From NCBI GenBank assembly GCA_963791635.1, contig CAWBTC010000005.1, positions 1,550,001 to 1,614,000 of the forward strand: a stretch of 64,000 nt of DNA. The letters run 5' to 3'. Shown one piece after another: positions 1 through 8,768 of this stretch. Each line of letters opens with the position of its first letter. The stretch's first letter is position 1. The notes below the pieces were generated by a model that ran no database searches, was not told where the DNA came from, and was given only the letters and a program-made list of their open reading frames with translations. A program made the position numbers and the translations under genes. Origin of the DNA: VFMC01 sp963791635 (GTDB lineage: Bacteria; Actinomycetota; Acidimicrobiia; Acidimicrobiales; Ilumatobacteraceae).

Positions 1-156
1 ACCGTGTGCCTGCTGTACGCCCACCTCGCCGGTGCGAGCGCACGCCTCGCGCTCGCCGTGGGCGGCGACGACGGACGAGCCCTGATGACCGAGTTCCGTC
101 GATCGATCCGCCGCGACCTCGAGGAGCTCCTCGTCGATCGCCGACGACGGAACTGA
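1..156 (+). CDS. C-terminal end of an unidentified protein (possibly TetR-like)
   Basis: Frame 1 is open from the first base to a TGA at 154-156 and gives 51 residues; the start lies outside the window. The piece is helical in character and ends in an Arg-rich tail (EELLVDRRRRN). This would suit the C-terminal ligand domain of a TetR-family repressor, but no DNA-binding part is visible, so the family is a guess. It is transcribed toward the convergent response-regulator gene, and I see no gene in the 188 bases between them. Confidence 0.4.
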   Translation, partial: TVCLLYAHLAGASARLALAVGGDDGRALMTEFRRSIRRDLEELLVDRRRRN

Positions 157-344
157 CGGTCGAGCGGTCGATCGTCGCTTGCCCGCTCAGTGTCGGAAGG
201 TGCATCCGGCCCTTCGGCGCGTGGAGGACGGAGTCGGCGAGCTCGACGCGGCTCAGTCCTGGGCAAGGCGCAGGAAGTTGGATGCTGATGCCGTCGGCGA
301 ACCGAACATCAGGTGTTCACAAGCGCCCGGTGATGGCGGTCACG

Positions 345-998
345 TCACGAGTGCGCGTCGTGGACGACGATCGCGATCTGCACGCGGTTCGTGACTCCGA
401 GCTTGGTGAGAAGACGCGAGACGTGCGCCTTGACGGTTGCCTCGCTCATGAACAGCGATGCGGCGATCTCGGCGTTCGATGCGCCGGACCCCACCGCGGT
501 CGCGACCTCCCGCTCGCGGTCGGTGAGCGTGGTCAGCCGCTGGGCGGCGATCCGACGGCGGTCGGTCGTCTCGTCGTCGCCGAGATGAGCGAGCAGTGTG
601 CGTGTGACCGACGGTGAGAGCATCGCCTCTCCTGCAGCCACGAGGCGCACCGCGTTGACGATCTCCGTCGGCGGCGTGTCCTTCAGCAAGAACCCGTCGG
701 CACCGGCCCGCAGCGCGCTCATGACCTGCTCGTCGGCCTGGAACGTGGTGAGAACGATCACGTGCGGCGGAGCAGTGAGACGGCGCAACGCCGACGTGGC
801 CGTGATGCCGTCCATCCCGGGCATCCGGATGTCCATCAGCACGACATCGGGTCGGCTCGCCTGCACGGCCGCGACGGCGTCGGCGCCGTCTGCGGCTTCG
901 CCCACCACCTCCAGTTCCTCCGCCGACGACAGGATCATCCGCAGACCGGCACGCACCAACGCGTCGTCGTCGACCAGCAGCACCCGCACCTTCACCAC
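345..998 (-). CDS. NarL/LuxR-family response regulator
   Basis: This 217-residue protein has a receiver domain (about 4-120) followed by a LuxR-type helix-turn-helix (about 148-212). The acidic pocket (VDDD), the phospho-acceptor Asp56 in LMDIRMPG and the conserved Lys106 are all present, and the DNA-binding part reads LTDREREVATAVGSGASNAE. The GTG start lies inside the end of the histidine kinase gene (7-base overlap), so the two form a translationally coupled two-component operon. Likely targets are its own operon and the ABC exporter at 3377-5067, because both lie next to copies of the same palindrome-bearing region. That regulatory link is inference. Confidence 0.93.
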   Translation of the reverse strand: MVKVRVLLVDDDALVRAGLRMILSSAEELEVVGEAADGADAVAAVQASRPDVVLMDIRMPGMDGITATSALRRLTAPPHVIVLTTFQADEQVMSALRAGADGFLLKDTPPTEIVNAVRLVAAGEAMLSPSVTRTLLAHLGDDETTDRRRIAAQRLTTLTDREREVATAVGSGASNAEIAASLFMSEATVKAHVSRLLTKLGVTNRVQIAIVVHDAHS

Positions 999-2218
999 GG
1001 CAGGTCGGCCTCGACGACGAAGTCACCGGACGCGTCGGGACCGTGCACCAGGACACCGTTGGCCAGGGTCACCCGCTCCTGCAGACCGAGCAGGCCGGTG
1101 CCGGAACCAGGTACCGCCGGACGGTCGTGGGCGCTCACCGCGGCTGGGTTCCGGACGCTGACGTGCAGCCCGCGGTTCGGCGCTCCCGCGACGCGAACCT
1201 GCGCGCGGGTGCCACGGGCGTGCTTGCTGACATTGGTCAGCGCCTCCTGCACGATCCGGTATGCATCACGGCCCAAGGGGCCAGGTGCTGCGGCCGCACC
1301 GTCCACCTGCATCTCGAAGTCGATCCTCGCTCCGGAGCGGCGGGTCTCCTCGACCAGGCGTGGAATGTCGGCCAAGGTCGGCTGTGGCACCGTCGACGGA
1401 CGCTCCTGCCCTTGCTCCTCGCGCAGCACGCCGATCACGTCGCGCAGTTCTTCGAGGGCTTGGTGGGCCGTCACCCGCAGCAGCGCAGCGCTCTCGCGTA
1501 CCTGGGCCGGAGGCAGGTCGCGCGCCACCTCGAGGGCCCCAGCGTGCAGCGCCACCAAGGAGATGCGGTGGGCGAGCACGTCGTGCATCTCCCGTGCGAT
1601 GCGGGTCCGCTCGGCCATCCGGGCACGTTCCGCGCGGACGATCTGATCGGCCTCGGCCCGTCGGGCGCGGTCGAGCAGTGTGGCGACCAGCTGGCGCCGA
1701 GCGCGGATGAACATGCCCCATGCGATCGCGGCGGCGGCGGTGGCCGTCGTCGGCAGCAGCACCGACCAGGTATTGCTCCGTCCGAGCCAGATCGAGCAGA
1801 CCACAGCCGACGGGATGAACAGCGCGGCGACGAACAGCGCCGGCCGGACATGGCGGTGCACGGCCAGCGAGGACATTGCGAACAGACCGGCCACGCTGCC
1901 GGACGTCGAGAACGCGCCCACCACGATGCACGCCAGCGCGACCCCGAAGGGCCATCGCCGCCGCCACCACAGTGAGAGACAGCACAGAGCTCCGATCACG
2001 GCGTCGGTGGCCACCTGCCCCGAGGTCATGTCGGCGATGTCGTCGACGGTGACACTGAGGATGGCGGCGCCGAGCACGGCTGCGATGACGAACACACCTG
2101 TGTCGACGGCCCAGTCACGTGCGGTCCTCGGCGCCACGTCGTCGGGACGAGCCGAGTCGCTCGGAGCCAGCATCGCCGTGGCGGCGGTCTGCGCCCACCA
2201 TCTTCCCAGCCAGGACAT
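992..2218 (-). CDS. Membrane sensor histidine kinase (HisKA_3 type)
   Basis: The ATG at 2218 gives a 408-residue protein. Several hydrophobic segments between about residues 38 and 170 form a membrane sensor region. A HisKA_3 dimerisation domain follows, with phospho-acceptor His212 in REMHDVLAHR, and then an ATPase domain with the N-box (QEALTNVSKHA) and a C-terminal G-box (GSGTGLLGLQERV). This is the usual partner of NarL-type regulators. Upstream in-frame codons exist, but they run into the palindrome at 2246-2275, so the internal ATG was preferred. Confidence 0.92.
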   Translation of the reverse strand: MSWLGRWWAQTAATAMLAPSDSARPDDVAPRTARDWAVDTGVFVIAAVLGAAILSVTVDDIADMTSGQVATDAVIGALCCLSLWWRRRWPFGVALACIVVGAFSTSGSVAGLFAMSSLAVHRHVRPALFVAALFIPSAVVCSIWLGRSNTWSVLLPTTATAAAAIAWGMFIRARRQLVATLLDRARRAEADQIVRAERARMAERTRIAREMHDVLAHRISLVALHAGALEVARDLPPAQVRESAALLRVTAHQALEELRDVIGVLREEQGQERPSTVPQPTLADIPRLVEETRRSGARIDFEMQVDGAAAAPGPLGRDAYRIVQEALTNVSKHARGTRAQVRVAGAPNRGLHVSVRNPAAVSAHDRPAVPGSGTGLLGLQERVTLANGVLVHGPDASGDFVVEADLPW

Positions 2219-2245
2219 GACGCGAGCGTACGGCCCGCGGGCCCT

Positions 2246-2275
2246 GTGCACCATCGACGAACGTCGACGGTGCAC
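2246..2275. promoter_or_regulatory. 30-base near-perfect palindrome between divergent genes
   Basis: The two 15-base arms match at 13 positions; the outer arms are GTGCACC and GGTGCAC. It lies 27 bases upstream of the histidine kinase ATG and about 100 bases upstream of the divergent small ORF at 2379. The position and symmetry suit a dimeric regulator binding site, plausibly for the neighbouring response regulator. A partly conserved copy lies upstream of the ABC operon. Confidence 0.6.
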
Positions 2276-2378
2276 CCGACGAAAGTCGACACGTCAGGGG
2301 TGGCCAGCAACACTTCGGACATCGGGTCGTCGCCGTCCGGCGGATGCGCCGCCGCGTCGGCCGGTTCACGCTGGCCGC
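2252..2378 (+). repeat. Duplicated upstream region, copy 1
   Basis: From CATCGACGAACGTCGA to the ATG at 2379 this 127-base stretch aligns along its length with 3249-3376, which ends at the ATG of the ABC ATPase gene. Shared blocks include the half-palindrome, CCGACGAA, GTCAGGGG, GATGCGCCG and GGTTCA-GCTGG just before the ATG. Similarity continues a few codons into the reading frames. The simplest reading is that one promoter/leader was duplicated, placing two transcription units under one control. Confidence 0.65.
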
Positions 2379-2465
2379 ATGACGAAGACAACCGACCCCG
2401 ACATGATGATCGAGGTACTGATCGCGATGGGTACGCAGCCGACACGGCGGACGACGCGCGCATGA
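2379..2465 (+). CDS. Small ORF (28 aa), possible leader peptide
   Basis: The ATG sits exactly where the ABC ATPase gene starts in the duplicated copy of this upstream region. The 28-codon frame begins MTKTTDPDMM and its TGA overlaps the next ATG by four bases (ATGA), which suggests translational coupling to the membrane protein gene. It could be a genuine leader peptide or the decayed remnant of a duplicated ATPase gene start. No function can be assigned. Confidence 0.35.
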   Translation: MTKTTDPDMMIEVLIAMGTQPTRRTTRA

Positions 2466-3196
2466 CCACCCCCGCTCCGCCCACGCCCGACGGCGACCTC
2501 CCGAGCATCCTTAAGGATCTGCTGGGATCTGGCTCGACTTCGAACGCTGCGCTCGACCGAATGATCGACGACTACGCCACCTACCACGCAACGCTCGTGG
2601 TCGTCGGCGGTTGCTTCCTGCTGGCGCTGCTGCTGTTCGCCGGCTTCTGCTGGAAGCGGCACCGCAGATCACGAACCAGAGGTGTCGGCCCCCGCACCTT
2701 CGAGCGCAGGACCTACGCACGCCTCGGTCTGTCGAGCATCGCGGTCAGCGCTCTCCTTGCTGTGGTGGTGGCAGCGAATCTCAGCAGCGCCCTCGACGCT
2801 CGCCACGGTCTCGCGGGCGTCGTCCCCTCGCTCGACTCGCCGCCAGCGAGCAGCGGCCGGGCCCAACTGCAGCTCGAATTCGCCACCTGGCTGCGATCGG
2901 GCGATGCCGCCACGCCGCCACCGATCGGCGATCGGATCGATGATCGCCTCGCGTGGCAGCAACCCAAGGCGATCATCACCGCCGTGCTGCTCGTACTCAT
3001 CGCGGCGCTCAGCGCCCGCGTCTGGCGCGGTCTGCTGCGCGCCTCGCGGGTGTCTTCCCGCCGGTCGGCGCGGGACCGGACCCGGCTGGCGATGGCAATC
3101 GGCGCCGTTCCCGTCTGCCTGGCGTTGATGCTCATGGTGATGGGCAACACCCAGGCATCCGTCGCGCCGTTGACCATGACCATGCTCTTCGGCTGA
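2462..3196 (+). CDS. Four-segment membrane protein of unknown function
   Basis: This 244-residue protein has hydrophobic segments at about 44-64, 92-110, 167-185 and 208-232. A polar loop of about 55 residues lies between segments 2 and 3, and Arg-rich stretches follow segments 1 and 3. No catalytic motif is recognised. It lies between the two-component system and the ABC exporter and follows copy 1 of the duplicated upstream region, so it is probably co-regulated with both. A stress-sensing or exporter-accessory role is a guess. Confidence 0.7.
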   Translation: MTTPAPPTPDGDLPSILKDLLGSGSTSNAALDRMIDDYATYHATLVVVGGCFLLALLLFAGFCWKRHRRSRTRGVGPRTFERRTYARLGLSSIAVSALLAVVVAANLSSALDARHGLAGVVPSLDSPPASSGRAQLQLEFATWLRSGDAATPPPIGDRIDDRLAWQQPKAIITAVLLVLIAALSARVWRGLLRASRVSSRRSARDRTRLAMAIGAVPVCLALMLMVMGNTQASVAPLTMTMLFG

Positions 3197-3248
3197 CGGA
3201 TCAGCGTCGTCGCTGCCATGACGAGCGAGCGCTCGAGGACCGCTACAG

Positions 3249-3376
3249 CATCGACGAACGTCGAAAGTGCATCCGACGAACGGCGAGATGTCAGGGGCGA
3301 CCGGTCTCCCTTCGGCCATCCGATCGTGGCCGTCCGCCCGATGCGCCGGCGGTACCGGTCGGTTCAGGCTGGAGGC
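3249..3376 (+). promoter_or_regulatory. Duplicated upstream region, copy 2 (ABC operon promoter/leader)
   Basis: This is the counterpart of 2252-2378. It starts CATCGACGAACGTCGA, lacks the outer left arm that completes the palindrome in copy 1, and ends in GGAGGC immediately before the ATG at 3377. The near-equal distance from the shared motif to the start codon (127 and 128 bases) argues for duplication rather than chance. It is probably the response-regulator-controlled promoter of the exporter operon. Confidence 0.6.
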
Positions 3377-4294
3377 ATGATCACGACAACCGCTCTGACG
3401 AAGAGCTACCACGACGTGCCGGTGGTGCGCGACGTCTCGTTGCACTGCGAACCCGGGACCATCACCGGTTTCCTCGGAGCCAACGGCGCCGGCAAGTCCA
3501 CCACCCTGAAGATGATCGTCGGGCTGGTGCGACCCGATCGCGGCAGGGCCACCGTCGACGGGCGAGCGTTCGTCGACCTGCCCAACCCGACGCGCGTGGT
3601 CGGCTTGCTGCTCGACGCTTCCGCGATGCATCCCGGGCGCAGTGGCCGGGCCACACTCATGATCGCGGCGCGGATGGCAGGCGTTCACCCGCGGCGGGTC
3701 GCGCACCTGTTGGAGCTCGTCGGTCTCAGCGATGCGGCGGAGAAGCGAGTCGGCACCTACTCCCTCGGCATGCGCCAACGCCTCGGCATCGCCCAGGCCC
3801 TCATCGGTGACCCGGCTGCGCTGATCCTCGACGAACCCGCGAACGGTCTCGATCCCGAGGGCATCGCCTGGATGCGAACGCTCCTCCGCGAGTTCGCCGA
3901 CCACGGTGGCACGGTGCTGTTGTCGAGCCACTTGCTCCACGAGGTGCAGGCCACCGCCGATCATCTCGTCGTCATCTCCGACGGTGCCGTGGTGGCCGCC
4001 GGTCGATTGGACCAACTGCTGGCCAGCTCCACGATCGTGGTCCGCAGCCCCGACCCCGTCGCGCTCGCCGCGGCACTCCGAGCTGAGCGGATCGACCACG
4101 TCGCCGGGCCGGGAGATGCGCTCACCGTGGATGTCGACGGGGGCCGAGTGACGACCGAGGTGCTGGCGGGAGTCGCTCGCGACCACCACGTCCTGCTCAC
4201 CGAGCTGCGCCAGTCCGAGGCGAACGGCCTCGAGCAGTTGTTCTTCTCCCTCACCACCGCCACGGCGGCTTCGCCTCAGGAGGCATCAGCATGA
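3377..4294 (+). CDS. ABC exporter ATP-binding protein
   Basis: The 305-residue ATPase carries Walker A GANGAGKST (34-42), signature YSLGMRQR (128-135), Walker B ALILDE (148-153) with a D-loop, and switch His185 in SSHLLHEV. This is the CcmA/bacitracin-exporter-like layout, with a divergent domain of about 90 residues at the C-terminus. The start is preceded by GGAGG, and the stop overlaps the permease ATG by four bases. Exporters paired with NarL-type two-component systems often protect against cell-envelope antibiotics. The substrate cannot be read from sequence. Confidence 0.93.
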   Translation: MITTTALTKSYHDVPVVRDVSLHCEPGTITGFLGANGAGKSTTLKMIVGLVRPDRGRATVDGRAFVDLPNPTRVVGLLLDASAMHPGRSGRATLMIAARMAGVHPRRVAHLLELVGLSDAAEKRVGTYSLGMRQRLGIAQALIGDPAALILDEPANGLDPEGIAWMRTLLREFADHGGTVLLSSHLLHEVQATADHLVVISDGAVVAAGRLDQLLASSTIVVRSPDPVALAAALRAERIDHVAGPGDALTVDVDGGRVTTEVLAGVARDHHVLLTELRQSEANGLEQLFFSLTTATAASPQEASA

Positions 4295-5067
4295 CCACGT
4301 CACTCTCCCCTCGCAGCCTCGGCATCGCGGCCCCGTCGGCCCCAGGGCCGATCCCGTTCTCACGACTCGTCGGGGTCGAGTGGACCAAGGCCACCGACAC
4401 CCGCGCCGCCCGCTGGCTCCTTGCACTCGTCGCCCTGTCGACCGCTGGAATCGTGATGGTGCCGGTCATCGTCCCGACGAGCTTCGATCAGACCTACGCG
4501 AGCTACCTCCGCGTCGCTGCACTGGGCCTGTCGATACTCCTGCCCGTCGTGGCGATCCTGATGTTCACCGGCGAGTGGAGCCAACGCAGCGTCATGACGA
4601 CGTTCACGCAGGAACCGCGACGCATCCGTGTCGTCAACGCCAAGCTGGCGGTGTCACTCGCGCTGGGCGGTGCGGGCGCTGTCTTCGGTGGCGTGGTCGC
4701 CGCCGCCGGTCTCGCGCTGGCAGAGGCCTCTGGCCGCGATCTCGTGACGAACCTGAGCGCCGGCACGGTCGTCTCCTACGTGGTCTACGTGCTCCTGAAC
4801 GTCCTCGCCGCCGTCGCACTCGGGGCACTGCTGCAGAACTCCGCCGCAGCGATCGCCGCGTCCTTTGCGCTCCCCGCCGCCTTCGCTCTGCTCGGCACCG
4901 CGTCGACGCTGGTGTCGGAGTGGATCGACATGTCGACACCTTGGAGCTGGGTGCTCGAGAACGATTGGGGCGGCCACGTGCCGCAGATCTCGGTCTCGGT
5001 CCTGTTCTGGGTGGCGGCCCCTCTCGCTGCCGGTGTCGTCCGGACGACACGCCGCGACATCGGCTAG
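4291..5067 (+). CDS. ABC exporter permease (ABC-2 type)
   Basis: This 258-residue protein has about six hydrophobic segments, at roughly 43-63, 72-92, 113-140, 150-170, 175-200 and 225-245. The first cytoplasmic stretch contains VEWTKATDTRAARWLL, typical of ABC-2 membrane subunits (locus ..E..K..T...W). Its ATG overlaps the ATPase stop codon, so the two are coupled and presumably assemble as a homodimer of each. It ends just before the pyrimidine repeat at 5083. Confidence 0.88.
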   Translation: MTTSLSPRSLGIAAPSAPGPIPFSRLVGVEWTKATDTRAARWLLALVALSTAGIVMVPVIVPTSFDQTYASYLRVAALGLSILLPVVAILMFTGEWSQRSVMTTFTQEPRRIRVVNAKLAVSLALGGAGAVFGGVVAAAGLALAEASGRDLVTNLSAGTVVSYVVYVLLNVLAAVALGALLQNSAAAIAASFALPAAFALLGTASTLVSEWIDMSTPWSWVLENDWGGHVPQISVSVLFWVAAPLAAGVVRTTRRDIG

Positions 5068-5082
5068 TCGGTTCGTCCCGAA

Positions 5083-5128
5083 CCCCTCCCCCCCCCTCCC
5101 CTCCCCTCCCCTCCCCTCCCCTCCCCCT
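5083..5128. repeat. Polypyrimidine tract with CTCCC pentamer repeats
   Basis: A run of C (nine in a row near 5090) is followed by about six CTCCC units. The tract lies 25 bases before the lipoprotein ATG at 5153, in its leader. The complementary strand is a series of GGGG runs separated by A, which could fold as G-quadruplexes. Length change by slippage is likely and could alter the spacing or translation of the downstream gene. Confidence 0.85.
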
Positions 5129-5152
5129 CACCGTTCACAGAGAAATCGACCC

Positions 5153-6493
5153 ATGCTTCACCACCACCACGGCCGACTGGTCGCCACGTCCCGTTGCCTC
5201 GCAGCCGTCGTTGCTGCCGGCGTCCTCGCTGCCGCGTGCGGATCGGACGAGTCGGCCTCCAGCTCGACCGCCACATCCGCCACCTCGACGACGGCCACGA
5301 CCCCGACGGCCACGACCCCGACGGCCACGACACCGACGAGTTCGACACCGACGCTCACCTACGCGGCACCGGGCAGCCATACCGTCGGTTACCGCGTGTT
5401 CACCACCACCGGTGCACAGGAGCAACCCCTGACCGTACGAGCGTGGTACCCCGCGGTCCGTCCCACCGCCGAGCCCACCACGATCACCTACACCGCGCCG
5501 AACAAGTTCGGCGAAGAGATCACGCCCGGCGAGCAGATCACCAGCGTCGGCCGAGCGCTCGCCGACGCGCAACCGGAACAGACCGACGAGCCGTACCCGC
5601 TCGTGGTCTTCTCCCACGGATTCTCGCTCAGCCCGATCGTGTACAGCGCGCTGGTCGAGCACTACGCATCGCAGGGCTATGTCGTGCTCGCTCCCGAACA
5701 CAACGAGGGCTTCGACGGATCACTCACCGGATTCTGGGAGGAGTTGATCGACAGGCCGGTCGATGTCAGTCGAACCATCGACTTCGCGGAGCAACTGACC
5801 CGATCCGGTGAACCGCTGGCCGGCGTCATCGACCTCGGCAACGTCGCCGTCGTCGGCCACTCCTACGGCGGGTACACCGCGCTCGCCGCTGCCGGCGGCC
5901 AGTTCGACTTCGCCGCCTACAAGGCACGCTGCACGGCACTGACAGCGGAGGACCCCCTCACGTTCTTCTGCGCTCCCCTTGCCAACGAGTCGGACATGGC
6001 GATGCGAGCCGGGCTCGACGAGGTCCCCTCCGGTCTGTGGCCGTCGTTCGGCGACCCGCGGGTCACGGCTGCCATCTCGCTGGCAGGCGACGCCTATCCC
6101 TTCGATCAGCGCGGCCTCGCAGCACTCGAGGTTCCCATCATGGCCATGGGTGGAACCGTCGACGACGGGACTCCGTATGCGTGGGGAGCGAAGCTCACCT
6201 ACGACCATGCAGGGAGCGAGAACAAGACGCTCATCAGCTTTCCCGGCGCCGGACACATGCTCTTCCTCGACCCGTGCGAGCACCTCCCCTGGGTCGAGAC
6301 CTCCGTCTACCGCGACGCGATGTGCACCGACGCCGTCTGGGACACACGCCCACTCGACATCGTGATGCACTACAGCACTGCGTTCCTCCGCGACACGCTC
6401 GATGCCGACCCCGAAGCCCGGGCCGCCCTCGCCGGCCAGCAGCCCCAACTCGACGACGTCGAGTACGACACGACGATTCAGCCCTCATCATGA
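5153..6493 (+). CDS. Secreted lipoprotein alpha/beta hydrolase (dienelactone hydrolase/PAF-acetylhydrolase-like)
   Basis: The ATG at 5153 gives 446 residues with a lipoprotein signal ending LAAAC (lipidated Cys29). A Thr/Pro linker (about 31-68) follows; it contains three tandem 15-base units (5291-5335) encoding TATTP. The catalytic domain has the oxyanion-side motif FSHGFS, nucleophile Ser237 in GHSYGG and a likely catalytic His in GAGHMLF. This matches the COG4188/PAF-AH-like esterase group; the substrate is unknown. The stop overlaps the next ATG by four bases. Confidence 0.85.
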   Translation: MLHHHHGRLVATSRCLAAVVAAGVLAAACGSDESASSSTATSATSTTATTPTATTPTATTPTSSTPTLTYAAPGSHTVGYRVFTTTGAQEQPLTVRAWYPAVRPTAEPTTITYTAPNKFGEEITPGEQITSVGRALADAQPEQTDEPYPLVVFSHGFSLSPIVYSALVEHYASQGYVVLAPEHNEGFDGSLTGFWEELIDRPVDVSRTIDFAEQLTRSGEPLAGVIDLGNVAVVGHSYGGYTALAAAGGQFDFAAYKARCTALTAEDPLTFFCAPLANESDMAMRAGLDEVPSGLWPSFGDPRVTAAISLAGDAYPFDQRGLAALEVPIMAMGGTVDDGTPYAWGAKLTYDHAGSENKTLISFPGAGHMLFLDPCEHLPWVETSVYRDAMCTDAVWDTRPLDIVMHYSTAFLRDTLDADPEARAALAGQQPQLDDVEYDTTIQPSS

Positions 6494-7839
6494 AGCCACG
6501 ACGGGTCGTTGCGCTCGTCATGGCATCGATCATCGCGGTGATCGGAGTCGGACTCATGGCCGCCGGGGCCGTCCTCGGTTGGACGTACGGAACCCAGCGC
6601 GACGATGCCGGCTTCTTCACGGCACCCGACGAACGATTCGAGACGGACAGCTTCGCGCTCACCTCGGACGAGATCGATCTCGGTCAGCCAGGCCGCGACG
6701 ATTGGTGGGCCGACCGCGATCTCGCAACCGTGCGGATCACGGCCGACAACGCCGACGCCCGCCCCGTGTTCGTCGGCATCGGTCCCGCATCCGACGTGGA
6801 GGCCTATCTCGCCGGCGTGCCGTACGACGACATCATCGACGTGAACTTCGATCGGAACTCGGTCGACTACCGCCGGGAGAACGCGGGTGAGGCCTCCACG
6901 CCGGCTCCTCCCGCCGATCAGACGTTCTGGGTCGCCCAGGCATCGGGCGAGGCCGGCCAACGCCTCACCTGGGACCTCGAGCCCGGCAGATGGGCGATCG
7001 TGGTGATGAACGCAGATGCGACGACCGGCGTCGCGGCCGACATCGAACTCGGCGGCCAGATCGACTATCTCGTCCAGATCGCGATCGGTCTGGCGATCGG
7101 TGGCATCGTGCTCGTCGCGATCGCCACGGCGATGATCCTCGGCGGCGTCGGTCGGACCCGGACGGCCACCGACACGCCGGCTCAGCCGATTGAAGGGCAG
7201 ACATCGTCCGTCGCCCACCCGTTGCGCCTCGAGGCCCACCTCGACCCCGACCTGAGTCGGTGGAAATGGCTGGTGAAGTGGTTCCTGGCCATCCCTCACT
7301 TCGTGGTGCTCGCGTTCGGATGGGTCGCCTTCGTGTGCCTCACCGTCGTCGCCTTCTTCGCGATCCTGTTCACGGGTCGGTACCCGCGCTCGATCTTCGA
7401 GTTCAACGTCGGAGTGTTGCGATGGACCTGGCGGGTGGCGTACTACGCGACCAGCGTCCTCGGGACCGACCGCTATCCGCCCTTCACGCTCGAGTCGGTG
7501 GAGTATCCGGCACAGCTCGATCTCGTCTACCCGGAGCACCTGTCACGAGGCCGGGTGCTCGTGAAGTCATGGTTGCTCGCTATGCCGCACCTGCTCATCG
7601 TGTGGGCGGCGACGTCCAGTTGGGGAGTCGGCTGGTTCGACGGCGGACTGCTCGAGCTGGTGATCTTGATCTCGGCGATCATCCTCCTCGTCACCGGGCG
7701 CTACCCGGTCGGGTTGTACGACCTGACCATGGGGGCGATGCGCTGGACGTACCGCGTGATCGCCTACGTCGCGCTGATGACGGACGAGTACCCGCCGTTC
7801 CGCCTCGACCAGGGTGGCTCGGAACCACCCGTCGACTGA
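6490..7839 (+). CDS. Membrane protein with two DUF4389 domains
   Basis: This 449-residue protein starts inside the previous stop (ATGA). It has an N-terminal membrane segment (about 8-32), an extracytoplasmic region rich in Asp, a second membrane segment (about 197-220), and then two related DUF4389 units. Each unit has a K.(F/W)LLA(I/M)PH helix, an FTGRYP or VTGRYP motif and a YPPF motif near its end. DUF4389 has no assigned activity. It forms an operon with the esterase lipoprotein. Confidence 0.85.
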   Translation: MKPRRVVALVMASIIAVIGVGLMAAGAVLGWTYGTQRDDAGFFTAPDERFETDSFALTSDEIDLGQPGRDDWWADRDLATVRITADNADARPVFVGIGPASDVEAYLAGVPYDDIIDVNFDRNSVDYRRENAGEASTPAPPADQTFWVAQASGEAGQRLTWDLEPGRWAIVVMNADATTGVAADIELGGQIDYLVQIAIGLAIGGIVLVAIATAMILGGVGRTRTATDTPAQPIEGQTSSVAHPLRLEAHLDPDLSRWKWLVKWFLAIPHFVVLAFGWVAFVCLTVVAFFAILFTGRYPRSIFEFNVGVLRWTWRVAYYATSVLGTDRYPPFTLESVEYPAQLDLVYPEHLSRGRVLVKSWLLAMPHLLIVWAATSSWGVGWFDGGLLELVILISAIILLVTGRYPVGLYDLTMGAMRWTYRVIAYVALMTDEYPPFRLDQGGSEPPVD

Positions 7840-7947
7840 GGCCCGATGTCCTGGGTGCCAGCGATCTCGGATCTTCAGTCGTTTCGTCCGAGCGTGGCAC
7901 CCAGAACATCACTCGCTCTCGTTCGATCACCTTGGGAGACTGCGACC

Positions 7948-8693
7948 ATGACACAGACGCTCGATCCTCGCGCTGCGGCGCCGGTGAATCGACTTCGCAA
8001 GGATCTGTTGCGTGTCGCCGCCAGCGAACTCGTGGCCCTGTACATCCACGGCTCAGCGGTTCTCGGCGACTTCATCCCTGGCTCGAGCGACCTCGACTCC
8101 TCGTCGTGGCTCACGACGACATCGGGCCATCCGTGATCGCCGACATGGCCGCGACACTCGCTGCCCACGACCCGACTCCAGCCCTGAGCATCGAAGCCTC
8201 GGTCGTCACACGCTCGGCAGCAGCAACCCCGCGTGCACTTTGGCCTTATCTCGTCCACGTGACGAGCCAGCCGAACGACGGCAAGGTCGTGTACGGATCG
8301 GCCCTCCGAGGCGACCCGGACCTGGTGTTGCACTACGCAGTCCTCCGGCAACGAGGCTGGACCGCGACCGGAGCGTCGGCCATCGACAGCATCGGTGAGA
8401 TCGACAGCACCACGATCATCGCTCAACTCGCCGACGAACTCACCTGGGCAGCCGCCCACGCTCCCGGCTCCTACGCGGTACTCAACGCGTGTCGAGCACT
8501 TCGATTCGTCAGCGATGGAGTCCTCTGCTCCAAGTCCGACGGGGGCAGATGGGCGCTGGGCAACCAGATCGAACCCGACCTGGTCAGCGCTGCCTTGGCG
8601 GCCAGACAGAACGGGTCGACCGGGGCAGATCAAGCGCAGGGCCGAGCATGGGTTCTCTCGGTCGCTCACGCCCTCGAACAAGGCGGTCACTGA
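7948..8693 (+). pseudogene. AadA-like aminoglycoside nucleotidyltransferase, frameshifted
   Basis: The ATG at 7948 opens a frame with the nucleotidyltransferase motif GSAVLGDFIPGSSDLD. That frame is lost near 8097, and the rest of the protein (from LVVAHDD to LEQGGH) continues in another frame to the TGA at 8693. Adding one C at 8097 restores a protein of about 248 residues with the expected DLDLLVV strand. The C-terminal part has the helical DUF4111-type fold of ANT(3'')/AadA proteins. Either the gene is broken or one base was missed in the assembly. Drug resistance should not be inferred. Confidence 0.75.
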
Positions 8694-8768
8694 TCCGTCC
8701 CCCCGCTCGCTCGTTCTGCGATCGCCGCGCCAACTGGCCGCGTCACAACGAACGGGTTGGTTCCGCTC

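Noticed and set aside
2669..4189. 506-codon minus-strand frame across the membrane protein and ABC ATPase genes
   Set aside because: His/Arg/Gly-rich antisense shadow of well-supported genes; no motifs.
7948..8693. Functional aminoglycoside resistance gene
   Set aside because: The frame is broken near 8097, and family membership alone does not show resistance.
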